In this document: one piece after another, positions 1 through 8,481 of the stretch
How the letters are laid out: each line of letters begins with the position of its first letter
Numbering within the stretch: the first letter of the stretch is position 1
Assembly (NCBI RefSeq): GCF_038595065.1
Contig: NZ_CP152003.1
Coordinates: 1,778,001-1,842,000 of the forward strand
DNA: 64,000 nucleotides
Origin: Sutcliffiella sp. FSL R7-0096
GTDB taxonomy: Bacteria > Bacillota > Bacilli > Bacillales > Bacillaceae_I
Reading direction: 5' to 3'
Made by a program: the position numbers and the translations under genes
The notes under the pieces: generated by a model
Databases searched by the model: none
What the model was told of the DNA's origin: nothing
The model's input: the letters and a program-made list of their open reading frames with translations, nothing else

Positions 1-1253
1 CGTATCCTCATTATTATGGATATCATCCATATTTTCAAAACCATTATTATCGAACATTTCCTTACCAACAGCAATATCAGCACTTACGGTTTTATCCGTC
101 GAAACATCAAGGGAAAAGACAATTAGATCCTGAGTTCCAGAAGGTATGGGCAGTCATGCAGAAGGAATTGGAGCCTGTTTATGAGAAACTGATGGAATTC
201 AATATGAACAGGGCTACAGCAAGGTTCTTTGTACAGCAGTTTGCTATTTTTGCCATCCAAAACGCAGGTAAAGTAACAGGTTCCAACACACAGAAGGTGA
301 ATCAGCTATGGAACATGTTTCTACAGAATAATGTGTGGTTGATGGGTTTGCTTACAGCATACAGGATTCCACGCCAAGAGGTGGAACGGATTGTCAAAAG
401 GGTGTTCACTCTTACGTTGGAAAATATCAACTTCTCGCCGGATAAAGATTGGAATGGATGGGAAAGCCTCGGAGGAAGATTGACATCAGGCCCTGGATCT
501 TCTTCATGGGCAGCCAATCGTCTCGATATCTTCGCCAGAGGAGAAAATCGCAATTTGATTCATAAGTGGTGGGATGGAACCAGATGGAGTCAATGGGAAA
601 ATCTTGGTGGTGTGATTGCTTCTTCCCCTGCAGCCGTTTCATGGGGAGAGAATCGAATTGACGTATTTGCAAGAGGGGAGAATCAGGAGCTACTCCATAA
701 GTGGTGGGACGGAACCAGGTGGAGTGAATGGGAAAACCTTGGTGGAGTCTTGAGTTCTTCCCCTGCAGTCAGCTCCTGGGGGACTAATAGGCTGGATGTA
801 TTTGTACGTGGAACAGACCGTGCTTTGTATCAAAAATACTGGGATGGCCGTCGATGGAGCGACTGGAACAGACTTGGTGGCAATTTGACTTCCGCACCAG
901 GGGCTGTATCATGGGGACCGAATCGTATAGACATTTTTTCAAGGGGTGAGCAACAGCAACTCATCCATAAATACTGGGATGGCCGAAATTGGAGTGAATG
1001 GGAGAGCTTGGGAGGGCGTTTAAGTTCAAGTCCTACCGCTTCCTCATGGGGACCGAATCGATTGGATGTTTTTGCCCGTGGGGAAAACTTTGGGCTGATC
1101 CATAAATATTGGGATGGTGCAAGATGGAGTGATTGGGTTGAGATTGGTGACCAATTGACTTCAGAGCCATCCGCTATATCCTGGGGCAAAAATCGCATCG
1201 ATGTCTTTGCAAGAGGAGAGAACAACGAACTTTTACACCTTTGGAAGGACTAG
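1..1253 (+). CDS. PLL-like beta-propeller lectin-domain protein, 5' partial
   Basis: The reading frame is open from base 3 to the stop at 1251-1253, so the ATG at 156 is internal or unproven and the gene very likely starts before the window. The upstream-encoded segment is rich in Tyr, His, Pro and Gln. A helical region of about 110 residues follows, then six tandem repeats of about 45 residues from about base 440 on. Each repeat has the pattern WSxWExLGG, SSSPxxxSWG, NRIDVFARGE, LLHKxWDG. This is the PLL / DUF346-type lectin propeller repeat, one blade per repeat, which in known members binds glycans. The ligand cannot be read from the sequence. The Tyr/His-rich start resembles spore coat-type tails, which is only a suggestion. 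A terminator follows the stop codon directly. Confidence 0.8.
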   Translation, partial: YPHYYGYHPYFQNHYYRTFPYQQQYQHLRFYPSKHQGKRQLDPEFQKVWAVMQKELEPVYEKLMEFNMNRATARFFVQQFAIFAIQNAGKVTGSNTQKVNQLWNMFLQNNVWLMGLLTAYRIPRQEVERIVKRVFTLTLENINFSPDKDWNGWESLGGRLTSGPGSSSWAANRLDIFARGENRNLIHKWWDGTRWSQWENLGGVIASSPAAVSWGENRIDVFARGENQELLHKWWDGTRWSEWENLGGVLSSSPAVSSWGTNRLDVFVRGTDRALYQKYWDGRRWSDWNRLGGNLTSAPGAVSWGPNRIDIFSRGEQQQLIHKYWDGRNWSEWESLGGRLSSSPTASSWGPNRLDVFARGENFGLIHKYWDGARWSDWVEIGDQLTSEPSAISWGKNRIDVFARGENNELLHLWKD

Positions 1254-1259
1254 TGGATG

Positions 1260-1287
1260 AAAAGCTGACTATTTTGGTCAGCTTTTT
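1260..1287 (+). terminator. Intrinsic terminator of the lectin gene
   Basis: A perfect 10-bp stem (AAAAGCTGAC / GTCAGCTTTT) with a 7-base loop ends in a T run, seven bases after the stop codon. Confidence 0.85.
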
Positions 1288-1435
1288 CAATTTCACGATG
1301 CCATATTTCCTAGACGAAGCTACACAAGACGCCTATAATAAATAGAGTGTAATTTTTGCATATATTTCTAGATGTAACCATTCTAATGTATAACTTGGGT
1401 ATTATAAGTAATGTTGATATAAATTGGAGGATCAG

Positions 1436-2704
1436 TTGTGGATGATTTACCTAATAAAACCGTTAATTGTTAATATAACCATAATATTTTCGTTGATGTT
1501 CAATGCAAATTTATTTTTCCCTTTCAGTAAAAGAAAACCCTTAAACTTCAAGCAAAAGACCATCTTTGGCCTGTTCAGTGCTTTTTCTGCAAAGCTATGC
1601 ATGCTATATCCCATCGAGACGTTGGAAGACACTAATTTCGACTTTAGGATGATTCCAATCCTTGTGGTCACATTATATGGAGGCTGGTACCCTGGACTGC
1701 TCTGTACGGTGATTGTAGTGATAGTCCGTTATACCATCGGTGGGGAGTATGTCTATGTAGGGATAGCAGTTTCGATTCTTGCTCTGGGGATAGGACTTCT
1801 TTTCCGAACCGTTTTCCTGAAAAGCACCAAAAAGGTGCTGTATGGATTAGTGGTTATTTCCTTCTATTATCTCGGCTACATTTTCATCTTGTTCAGTACA
1901 GTATCATTCTTAGAGATGAATTTCTATATCGTGTATTTCCTTGCATTCGGCATCACTTTTATGGCGTTGATCTACACAGTGGAGAGGTTGATTATTGCCA
2001 ACCAGCAGTTTTACGAAACGCTATATATGGACAAGCTTTCCACTATTGGACAAATGGCTGCAGCCTTTGCACATGAAATAAGAAATCCGATAACAACCGT
2101 TCGGGGCTTCATACAGTACATCAATAACGATACGAAAGATGAAAACCTAAAGCAATTCGCGCCTCTGATCTTGGACGAATTGGACCGTACCAACAAAATC
2201 ATCACCAATTATTTGACGGTTGCGAGGCCAACCAATTTTTCCCTGGATTACATTGATGTAAATAAGGTTCTGCAAGACTCGGTGGAATTGATCAGGCCTT
2301 TTGGTTCCTACAGGAACGTAACCATGGAACTTGAGCTTGAGGGAGACCACTTCATTTACAGTGATGAACAACATCTGAAGCAAGCATTGATGAACATTAT
2401 CAAGAATGGGATTGAGGCTGTAGAAGAGGAACAAGGGGGATATATAAAAATCCATAAACAATCAGGTGAAGAAAAAGGGACCATTGTGATTACCTTTGTT
2501 GATAATGGAATCGGGATGACGGAGGAACAGTTGGAAAAGATCGGCCTGCCTTACTATACAACCAAGACAAAAGGTACCGGGTTGGGTAGCATGATCACCA
2601 ATCGTCTGATCCATGAAATGAAAGGGAAGATACAATATGAGAGTAGGGTCCATACGGGAACAAAAGTAACGGTTATATTACCAACGGTAAGGAACAAAGG
2701 CTGA
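1436..2704 (+). CDS. KinB-like membrane sensor histidine kinase
   Basis: The first ~190 residues hold five to six hydrophobic segments. They include the 5TMR-LYT type motif (RMIPI..TLYGGWYPG), as in sporulation kinase KinB and LytS. A HisKA domain follows with the H box AFAHEIRNP (His about residue 213). The HATPase domain has the N box (NIIKNGIEA), the G1 box DNGIGM and a G2 region KGTGLGS. Autophosphorylation and phosphotransfer, perhaps to Spo0F, is the family role; the partner is inferred. The frame is open from TTG 1424, but that start lies inside the ribosome binding site GGAGG. TTG 1436, five bases downstream of it, fits better; ATG 1442 is also possible. No response regulator gene is adjacent and no kapB follows, so this is an orphan kinase. 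Confidence 0.82.
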   Translation: MWMIYLIKPLIVNITIIFSLMFNANLFFPFSKRKPLNFKQKTIFGLFSAFSAKLCMLYPIETLEDTNFDFRMIPILVVTLYGGWYPGLLCTVIVVIVRYTIGGEYVYVGIAVSILALGIGLLFRTVFLKSTKKVLYGLVVISFYYLGYIFILFSTVSFLEMNFYIVYFLAFGITFMALIYTVERLIIANQQFYETLYMDKLSTIGQMAAAFAHEIRNPITTVRGFIQYINNDTKDENLKQFAPLILDELDRTNKIITNYLTVARPTNFSLDYIDVNKVLQDSVELIRPFGSYRNVTMELELEGDHFIYSDEQHLKQALMNIIKNGIEAVEEEQGGYIKIHKQSGEEKGTIVITFVDNGIGMTEEQLEKIGLPYYTTKTKGTGLGSMITNRLIHEMKGKIQYESRVHTGTKVTVILPTVRNKG

Positions 2705-2758
2705 TCCTTTTGTGATAAAAAGAATCCTTGGATTAATTCTAAGCTGTGATATTAAAAG

Positions 2759-2806
2759 TGGACTGGTTCTGACAGGTTGTCAAAGCCAGTCCATTTTGTT
2801 ATTTTT
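2759..2806. terminator. Bidirectional terminator between convergent genes
   Basis: TGGACTGG / CCAGTCCA outer stem with a second TGACA / TGTCA stem inside. T-rich tracts lie on both sides. It serves the kinase gene on the plus strand and probably the lipoprotein gene on the minus strand. Confidence 0.75.
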
Positions 2807-3212
2807 TCCACGAAGAAACTTCGCCTGTACTGCGGTTCACTTTATACCATCCTCGAGATAGCCTCTCGGGGTGATTATTGAAATGAACTAAGTCAGAAGC
2901 GTGAAACATGTAGTAATCACCTTGCATTCCTTCAAATGACACAGATGTACTATCATGTTCTGTAAGCTTCAAATGATCCATCACTTTTGCTTTCGCTTCT
3001 TCTTTAGATGAAACCCTCTCCGCTTTAGGATTTTCCACTTGTATCATTGCTTCGTTACGTGCGTCCCTTATCCATTCATCATTAGACAATCTACCAGGTT
3101 CTTTTCTTGCTTCCATGATGGTCGGACCTTTAGTGTTCTCGACATTGTCTTGGTTATTGCAACCTCCTATGATGACCACTAATAAAAGAGCTACCAAGAT
3201 TTTTTTTGACAT
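2799..3212 (-). CDS. Small lipoprotein of unknown function
   Basis: The 137-residue product starts with a lipoprotein signal peptide (Lys-Lys, hydrophobic core, lipobox IGGC with the modified Cys near residue 18), so it should be anchored on the outer face of the membrane. The rest is hydrophilic and charged. Its C-terminal half (DYYMFHASDLVHF ... WYKVNRSTGEVSSW) resembles short PepSY-like or conserved domain-of-unknown-function lipoproteins of Bacilli, but I do not recognise a specific family. The start is well supported by AGGAGGTGG eight bases upstream. It stands alone, convergent with the kinase gene and divergent from the transporter gene. Confidence 0.7.
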   Translation of the reverse strand: MSKKILVALLLVVIIGGCNNQDNVENTKGPTIMEARKEPGRLSNDEWIRDARNEAMIQVENPKAERVSSKEEAKAKVMDHLKLTEHDSTSVSFEGMQGDYYMFHASDLVHFNNHPERLSRGWYKVNRSTGEVSSWKK

Positions 3213-3428
3213 GGAAGTCCACCTCCTATCTTGAAGTATTTATAGTTAGTATGAAATAGCTGTGATGATTTCATGCAACGGTGGACTTTTCCTTACGAAA
3301 TAGAACATATAAATGTTAGAGGTAAGGTAAAGTGTAAAGTTTGAGTAAATTTGCCAGGAAAAAGCAGGGAGTGGGGAGGTTGTTAGAGAATAGTTTTCTT
3401 ACAACATAAATAATTGGAGGAAGTATCC

Positions 3429-4757
3429 ATGGCTAATTTGGAAAACAAAGTCATTCATGATCCTGGGAGTGAAAAACCCAAATCCCCGCTGGCCCTCTAT
3501 TTTTCTTTGCCGATCTTATCGTGGGCCCTTTATGATTTTGCCAATACTATTTTTTCATCCAACATCATTACAATATTTTTCCCTTTTTACTTACAGGAAG
3601 TCATTGGAACGAACGAAAGAATGGATCAGATCGCAAGTACGTTCCTGTCCTATGCGAATGCCACTGCCAGTTTCTTTCTCGTTTTGTTTTCACCCTTGTT
3701 TGGCGTCCTCATTGACAGGACAGGGAAAAGGAAAGGGTTTATTATCCCATTTACATTGATTGCGGTCATGTCGACTATTTTCATGGGGGTATTTGCTTCT
3801 TTTCAGACCTCGCAAACGCTTTTTGGCTTGCCCATAAGTTTCGTTCTTGTCTTGGTGCTGTTTGTGGTAGCAAAGTTCTTTTTCCATTCTTCCTTGATTT
3901 TTTACGACACGATGCTTCCAGACCTTGGTACCAAAAAAGAGTTACCTTTGATTTCCGGATTCGGTATCGCAGTGGGGTATATGGGAACATTACTAGGATT
4001 GACTGTCTACCTATATGTAGGAGATAGCGGTTTCCATAAAGCGTTTATTCCGAGTGGTGTATTGTTCTTACTCTTCTCCCTGCCGTTATTCTTCTTTTTC
4101 AAGGAGAAACCAAAAGAAGTCAAGGAGAAAAAATCCTTCTTCAGTGGCTATAAAGAGATCTATCAGACATTTAAAGAAATGCGTTTGTATCGACCAGTCT
4201 TTCTATTCATGATTGCCTATTTCTTCATCAATGACGCGATTGCGACAGCCATTGCCATGATGGCGATCTATGCAAGGGCCATTGGGGGATTCAGTGCTTC
4301 GGAGTTTATCCTGCTTTATCTTGTTTCAACCGTCTCAAGCATCATAGGTTCCTTTATTTATGGATACATTGCACGAAGTATCGGTTCTAAGCACGCAGTC
4401 GCATCCGTAGCCGGACTTCTGATTGTTGCGTTATGTTTCGCGGTATTTGCGATTGCTCCTTGGATGCTCTGGGTTGCAGGTAGTTTGTTCGGTGTGGCGC
4501 TCGGTGCTACATGGGTAACCTCCCGTACATTCATCGTTGAATTGACACCAGAAGGAAAGAGGGGCCAATTCTTCGGACTATTTGCTTTCTCGGGAAAAGT
4601 GTCCTCGATCGTCGGTCCTTTATTATATGGAACAATTACTTTAGTGTTGGCGGGATATGGAAACCTAGCAAGCAGAACCGCCCTGGGATCTTTGATCATC
4701 CTTGCTTTCATAGGACTACTCATCACCCTTAGAGTCCCATACAAAAAAGAAGCATAA
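3429..4757 (+). CDS. MFS transporter, UMF1 (Atg22-like) family
   Basis: A protein of about 442 residues with 12 hydrophobic segments. It opens with the UMF1 signature (LSWALYDFANTIFSSN) and carries RTGKRKGF after helix 2, and is like the bacterial members of the Atg22/UMF1 branch of the major facilitator superfamily. Substrate is not predictable; family members are linked to efflux of amino acids or other small metabolites. The frame extends upstream to TTG 3414, but GGAGG at 3416-3420 places the start at ATG 3429. A single-gene unit ended by a clear terminator. Confidence 0.8.
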   Translation: MANLENKVIHDPGSEKPKSPLALYFSLPILSWALYDFANTIFSSNIITIFFPFYLQEVIGTNERMDQIASTFLSYANATASFFLVLFSPLFGVLIDRTGKRKGFIIPFTLIAVMSTIFMGVFASFQTSQTLFGLPISFVLVLVLFVVAKFFFHSSLIFYDTMLPDLGTKKELPLISGFGIAVGYMGTLLGLTVYLYVGDSGFHKAFIPSGVLFLLFSLPLFFFFKEKPKEVKEKKSFFSGYKEIYQTFKEMRLYRPVFLFMIAYFFINDAIATAIAMMAIYARAIGGFSASEFILLYLVSTVSSIIGSFIYGYIARSIGSKHAVASVAGLLIVALCFAVFAIAPWMLWVAGSLFGVALGATWVTSRTFIVELTPEGKRGQFFGLFAFSGKVSSIVGPLLYGTITLVLAGYGNLASRTALGSLIILAFIGLLITLRVPYKKEA

Positions 4758-4790
4758 AACAAATAATCCACCAAACAAAGGTGAAATCAA

Positions 4791-4820
4791 GAAGCTGCCA
4801 AAGGCAGCTTCTATTTTGTT
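4791..4820 (+). terminator. Terminator of the UMF1 transporter gene
   Basis: Perfect 9-bp stem GAAGCTGCC / GGCAGCTTC with an AAA loop, followed by TATTTTGTTT. Confidence 0.85.
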
Positions 4821-4840
4821 TGTCGGAAAATGACGAACGA

Positions 4841-4858
4841 AAAGGGGTCAGACCCCTA
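4841..4858. repeat. Short REP-like palindrome, copy 1
   Basis: AAAGGGGTCAGACCCCTAAA is a near-perfect palindrome that recurs, with the central bases differing, at 34219-34241. The 130 bases after it (4860-4990) are extremely AT-rich and show no clear gene or terminator. Confidence 0.55.
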
Positions 4859-5007
4859 AAGGAGCATTTTATTTTAATTATTTATTTATAATTAGTATAA
4901 TCTATATTGACATTCAAAAGTATTATTAATATAATATAAAAAGTATCATATGATAATTATTATAAATAGATAACTAATATAATTATTTGAAAAGGGAGAG
5001 AGATTTA

Positions 5008-5454
5008 ATGAAATTAAGAGAGCAAATGCCTGATTTAACTGGTGCAACGGAATGGATTAATGAGGAAGTAACAAAGGATGAGCTTGTGGGTAAAGCGACG
5101 CTTATCCATTTCTGGTCAGTAAGTTGCCACTTATGTAAAGAAGCAATGCCGGAAATTAATGAATTACGGGATGAGTATGATGATGAGTTAAATGTTATAG
5201 CTGTACACATGCCACGATCTGAGGACGACCTAGACATCGGTGTTATCCGTTCCATGGCAATGGGTCATGATATTACCCAGCCAATATTTGTGGACAGTGA
5301 ACACAAACTGACGGAAGCGTTTGAAAATAAATACGTACCGGCATACTACGTATTCGATGAAGAAGGGAATCTTCGACACTTCCAAGCAGGTGGCAGCGGT
5401 ATGAAGATGTTGAAAAAGCGAATCAATCGCGTACTGGGCGTAGAAGAGAAATAA
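5008..5454 (+). CDS. TlpA/ResA-like thioredoxin-fold protein, cytoplasmic
   Basis: The 148-residue product has a thioredoxin-type fold: a strand (KATLIHFWSVSC), an active-site CHLC, the mid-domain strand NVIAVHMP, and the cis-proline region KYVPAYYVFDEEGNL. The arrangement is that of TlpA/redoxin-like thiol-disulfide oxidoreductases. No signal peptide or membrane anchor is seen, unlike ResA or StoA, so it should act in the cytoplasm. The frame extends to TTG 4987, but GGGAGAGAG sits just before ATG 5008, which I take as the start. Redox partner unknown. Monocistronic, with its own terminator. Confidence 0.8.
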   Translation: MKLREQMPDLTGATEWINEEVTKDELVGKATLIHFWSVSCHLCKEAMPEINELRDEYDDELNVIAVHMPRSEDDLDIGVIRSMAMGHDITQPIFVDSEHKLTEAFENKYVPAYYVFDEEGNLRHFQAGGSGMKMLKKRINRVLGVEEK

Positions 5455-5466
5455 TATAGGCAAATC

Positions 5467-5497
5467 AAAAAGAAACGGGAAACCCGTTTCTTTTTTT
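5467..5497 (+). terminator. Terminator of the thioredoxin-like gene
   Basis: Stem AGAAACGGG / CCCGTTTCT with an AAA loop and seven T. An A run precedes the stem, so it may also stop the small minus-strand gene that follows. Confidence 0.9.
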
Positions 5498-5514
5498 ACT
5501 ATTTACTTTAGTGT

Positions 5515-5628
5515 TTATGATTTTATTTCCTTTAATTTTAAGTACTCTCCTATAAAAACCAATATTGCACCTAAAACAAGTAATCCTGCACCAAGGGCGA
5601 TTATACTTTGAGAAAAATAACTCTCCAT
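5515..5628 (-). CDS. 37-residue single-pass membrane peptide
   Basis: A short minus-strand frame starts at ATG 5628 behind an excellent ribosome binding site (CGGAGGTGATGAA). It encodes 37 residues: a short polar start, one hydrophobic helix (ALGAGLLVLGAILVFIG) and a Lys/Glu-rich tail. The ribosome binding site and the amphipathic tail argue for a real gene. Function unknown; such peptides often modulate a membrane partner. The rest of the 5455-5921 gap holds only AT-rich sequence and the control region of the next gene. Confidence 0.6.
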   Translation of the reverse strand: MESYFSQSIIALGAGLLVLGAILVFIGEYLKLKEIKS

Positions 5629-5845
5629 TTCATCACCTCCGAGCCCTTGTACTTCCTAAAAGTTACTGCCTATAACGTATGAAAATAAATAATAAATAAT
5701 AATTACTAATTGACCCAATAACATTGTTATGTAGCGTATTCAATTATGAAAGAGAACGTGAGAGTAAGTTCAATTAACAGAAAATAAAAAAAGTTCATTG
5801 AAATACAAATTTAATATGTTAACATGTAATTAATTACGGTATTAA

Positions 5846-5898
5846 AAAGGAACATTTCCTTTAATGGTAAGAAGGTAAAGACAGGTCTTGTCTATAAT
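5846..5898 (+). promoter_or_regulatory. Putative operator and -10 region of the amidohydrolase operon
   Basis: A palindrome AAAGGAA-CAT-TTCCTTT (5846-5862) lies upstream of a second, weaker dyad (AGACA / TGTCT) and a TATAAT at 5893-5898. No good -35 box lies 17 bases upstream, which suits an activator-dependent promoter. The regulator encoded third in the operon is the obvious candidate; this link is inferred. Confidence 0.45.
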
Positions 5899-5921
5899 AT
5901 GAAAGGGAGTGCTACATACTA

Positions 5922-7127
5922 ATGACCTCATCATTACCAATTATAGATGAAAGATTACTGAAGCAACTTATTGATTTTAGACGGAATTTACATGAATATC
6001 CCGAAGTAAGTGGAGAGGAATATGAGACTTCAAAAAAGATTCAGGATCTGTTAACCAAACAAGGGATCCCATTCCAGTCCGGCTATGCCAATACGGGAGT
6101 ACTTGGAATTATAAAAGGTGGTAAACCAGGACCGACCGTAGCCCTTAGAGCCGACATTGATGCCCTTCCTATAACAGAAAAAACGAATCTGACGTTCTCA
6201 TCTAAAAAGGAAAGGAAAATGCATGCTTGCGGGCATGATGCACATACGACGATGCTTCTTGGGGCAGGAATCTTATTAAACGAAAGAAAAGATGAGCTTT
6301 CTGGAACAGTGCTTTTGGTATTCCAGCCTGCTGAAGAAGCTTCTCCAAAAGGCGGGGCACAACCGATGATGGACGAAGGGGTTTTTGCTGAATATGAACC
6401 GAATGTCATTTTTGGGCAACATGTATGGCCAGACCTTCCTGTTGGTCAGATCGGTATCCGGGACAAGGAAATGATGGGAGCAACCGACCGTTTCAAAGTG
6501 GTTATCAACGGAGCCGGTGGACATGCCAGCATGCCGCATCAAACGAATGATGCCATCATTGCCGCTAACCACGTGGTCACCATGTTGCAGACGATCGTAA
6601 GCAGAAATATCAATCCCATTGAAGCGGCAGTAGTAACCATCGGAAGAATCGAGGGAGGATACCGCTATAATGTCATCGCCGACAGTGTAACACTGGAGGG
6701 CTCCATCAGAACCTATAAAAAACAAGTAAAAGAAGTGGTCAAAAAAAGGTTTCATGAAGTGGTCGATAATGCAGCAAAAGCATTGGGAGCAACTGCTGAA
6801 ATTGACTATATAGATGGATATGAAGCAACCATAAATACACCAGAATGGGCGGAGGTTGTAAGAAGTTGTGCTCAACAGGCACTTGATTCTGAAGCCGCGA
6901 CACCAAATGTCGATCCTTCATTAGGTGGAGAAGATTTTTCGAGATTCCTCCATAAATATCCTGGTGCGTTCTTCTGGCTTGGTTCAGCTATTGAAGGTAG
7001 GGAAAGTCAAAAGCCACTACATGATCCCAAATTTGAATTCAATGAAAAGGCTCTGCCCATAGGAGTGAAAATGCTTGTAGACATAACAAAAAAAGCTTTG
7101 GAAAAACTCCAGAATGAAAAAAAATGA
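5922..7127 (+). CDS. M20D-family amidohydrolase
   Basis: A 401-residue metallopeptidase of the M20D type (hippurate / N-acyl-amino acid amidohydrolase). The metal-ligand segment MHACGHDAH (Cys103) is present, as are FQPAEE with the catalytic Glu, the lid-domain motif GGHASMPHQ and the late GGEDFSRF segment. Family members cleave an amide bond between an acyl or aromatic group and an amino acid in the cytoplasm. It is the first gene of an apparent operon with a second M20 enzyme 13 bases downstream, a regulator and an AbgT transporter. That context suggests use of p-aminobenzoyl-glutamate or a similar N-acyl amino acid. Start ATG 5922 follows AAAGGGAG at a rather long spacing. Confidence 0.85.
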   Translation: MTSSLPIIDERLLKQLIDFRRNLHEYPEVSGEEYETSKKIQDLLTKQGIPFQSGYANTGVLGIIKGGKPGPTVALRADIDALPITEKTNLTFSSKKERKMHACGHDAHTTMLLGAGILLNERKDELSGTVLLVFQPAEEASPKGGAQPMMDEGVFAEYEPNVIFGQHVWPDLPVGQIGIRDKEMMGATDRFKVVINGAGGHASMPHQTNDAIIAANHVVTMLQTIVSRNINPIEAAVVTIGRIEGGYRYNVIADSVTLEGSIRTYKKQVKEVVKKRFHEVVDNAAKALGATAEIDYIDGYEATINTPEWAEVVRSCAQQALDSEAATPNVDPSLGGEDFSRFLHKYPGAFFWLGSAIEGRESQKPLHDPKFEFNEKALPIGVKMLVDITKKALEKLQNEKK

Positions 7128-7140
7128 AGGAGTGGCCTTT

Positions 7141-8481
7141 ATGAATGTTTCAGAATTTGTGAACAATCTTGCTGACTCTCTTGTTTCTTGGCGAAGGAAG
7201 CTTCATCAATACCCTGAGCTAGGGTGGACCGAATACCAAACAACTTATCTGATTGGTTCTGAGCTGGTGAAGCTGGGATATGAGATTTTCGTTGGAAAAG
7301 AAGCGCTGGTGACGGAAGAACGGATGGGTGTCCCTGTGAGCGAAACCCTACTTGCAGCTGAAGAGAAAGCAAGAAATCAGGGGGTCCCAGAAGCTTGGCT
7401 TTCCAAAATGAAAGATGGTCATACAGGTCTTGTGGCGAAACTAGATACGGGAAAACCCGGAAAGCAGATTACATTAAGATTTGATATTGACGCTCTTCCC
7501 ATAGCAGAAAATAAAGAGGGGATCGCTGATCATTTTCCAGCGCTCCATGGATTTCAATCCCATTATCCAAATATAATGCATGCATGCGGACATGACGGAC
7601 ATGCAGCGATAGGTCTGGGAGTGGCAACCTTTCTATCTGCACATCAAGAAGAACTTACAGGTTCGTTTACTCTGCTTTTTCAACCTGCCGAGGAAGGTAG
7701 CAGGGGAGCAAGATCGATGGTGGAAAAAGGGTGGCTTGATGACACTGATGTTTTCCTGAGCGGCCACATCGGAATATCACCGATGCAAGTGGGAGAGGTG
7801 GTGGCATCAGCTGGAGGTTTTCTTGCCACATCAAAGCTTGATGTGATGTTTACCGGCAAATCGGCACATGCGGGGGTCGAACCGCAAGAGGGAAGGAATG
7901 CCTTGCTTGCAGCTGCTACTGCTTCCTTGCACCTCCATGCCATACCTAGACACTCTGGAGGAGAAACAAGAATAAATGTGGGTACCCTTCATGCTGGTAG
8001 TGGCAGAAATGTGATACCTGATCATGCAACAATGTCACTTGAAACGCGTGGAGAGACGTCCAATCTAAATCAGTACATGGAGGATGAAGCCATTCGTATC
8101 ATTCAGCATGCAGCAACCCTTCATGGAGTTGAAGCAGATATTCAAGTAGTGGGAAAAGGTGTGGAAGCAGCTAGTGAAACTGGTTGGAAAGAGTTCCTCG
8201 AAGCAGCAATTTCCCGTAGTGACAGAGTGATAAAAGTGAGGGAAACCCTCCCACTGAAAGCCTCAGAGGATGTTACTTATATGCTGAATCATGTAAGGGA
8301 ACGTGGAGGGAAAGCAACCTACTTTATATTTGGAACCCCTCTTGCAGCCGGACATCATCATCCATTATTTGATTATGAGGAAAAAGTGTTGGAAGTTGCG
8401 GTAGACGTTTATGTCTCCTCCATTCTATCTTTGCTTTTAGAGGAAGATGAATCCAATATACTTTATGAGGTGAAAAAGTGA
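7141..8481 (+). CDS. Second M20 amidohydrolase, AbgA/AbgB-like
   Basis: A 446-residue M20 amidohydrolase distinct from its upstream neighbour. It has a long insertion after the N-terminal helices (residues ~45-95) and motifs MHACGHDGHAAIG, FQPAEEGSRGARSM and GHHHPLFDYEE. The extended N-terminal part resembles AbgA/AbgB, the two subunits of p-aminobenzoyl-glutamate hydrolase. Two neighbouring M20 genes could therefore encode a heteromeric enzyme, which is inference. The frame opens at 7114, inside the previous gene, but GAAGGAG precedes ATG 7141. Its stop overlaps the start of the next gene by four bases. Confidence 0.82.
   Translation: MNVSEFVNNLADSLVSWRRKLHQYPELGWTEYQTTYLIGSELVKLGYEIFVGKEALVTEERMGVPVSETLLAAEEKARNQGVPEAWLSKMKDGHTGLVAKLDTGKPGKQITLRFDIDALPIAENKEGIADHFPALHGFQSHYPNIMHACGHDGHAAIGLGVATFLSAHQEELTGSFTLLFQPAEEGSRGARSMVEKGWLDDTDVFLSGHIGISPMQVGEVVASAGGFLATSKLDVMFTGKSAHAGVEPQEGRNALLAAATASLHLHAIPRHSGGETRINVGTLHAGSGRNVIPDHATMSLETRGETSNLNQYMEDEAIRIIQHAATLHGVEADIQVVGKGVEAASETGWKEFLEAAISRSDRVIKVRETLPLKASEDVTYMLNHVRERGGKATYFIFGTPLAAGHHHPLFDYEEKVLEVAVDVYVSSILSLLLEEDESNILYEVKK

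Noticed and set aside
830-1225. 131-codon minus-strand frame opposite the lectin repeats
   Set aside because: It is a shadow of the regular repeat codons on the plus strand; no ribosome binding site and no family.
6276-6875. 199-codon minus-strand frame opposite the first amidohydrolase
   Set aside because: The plus-strand enzyme is complete and conserved. The antisense product has no recognisable domain.
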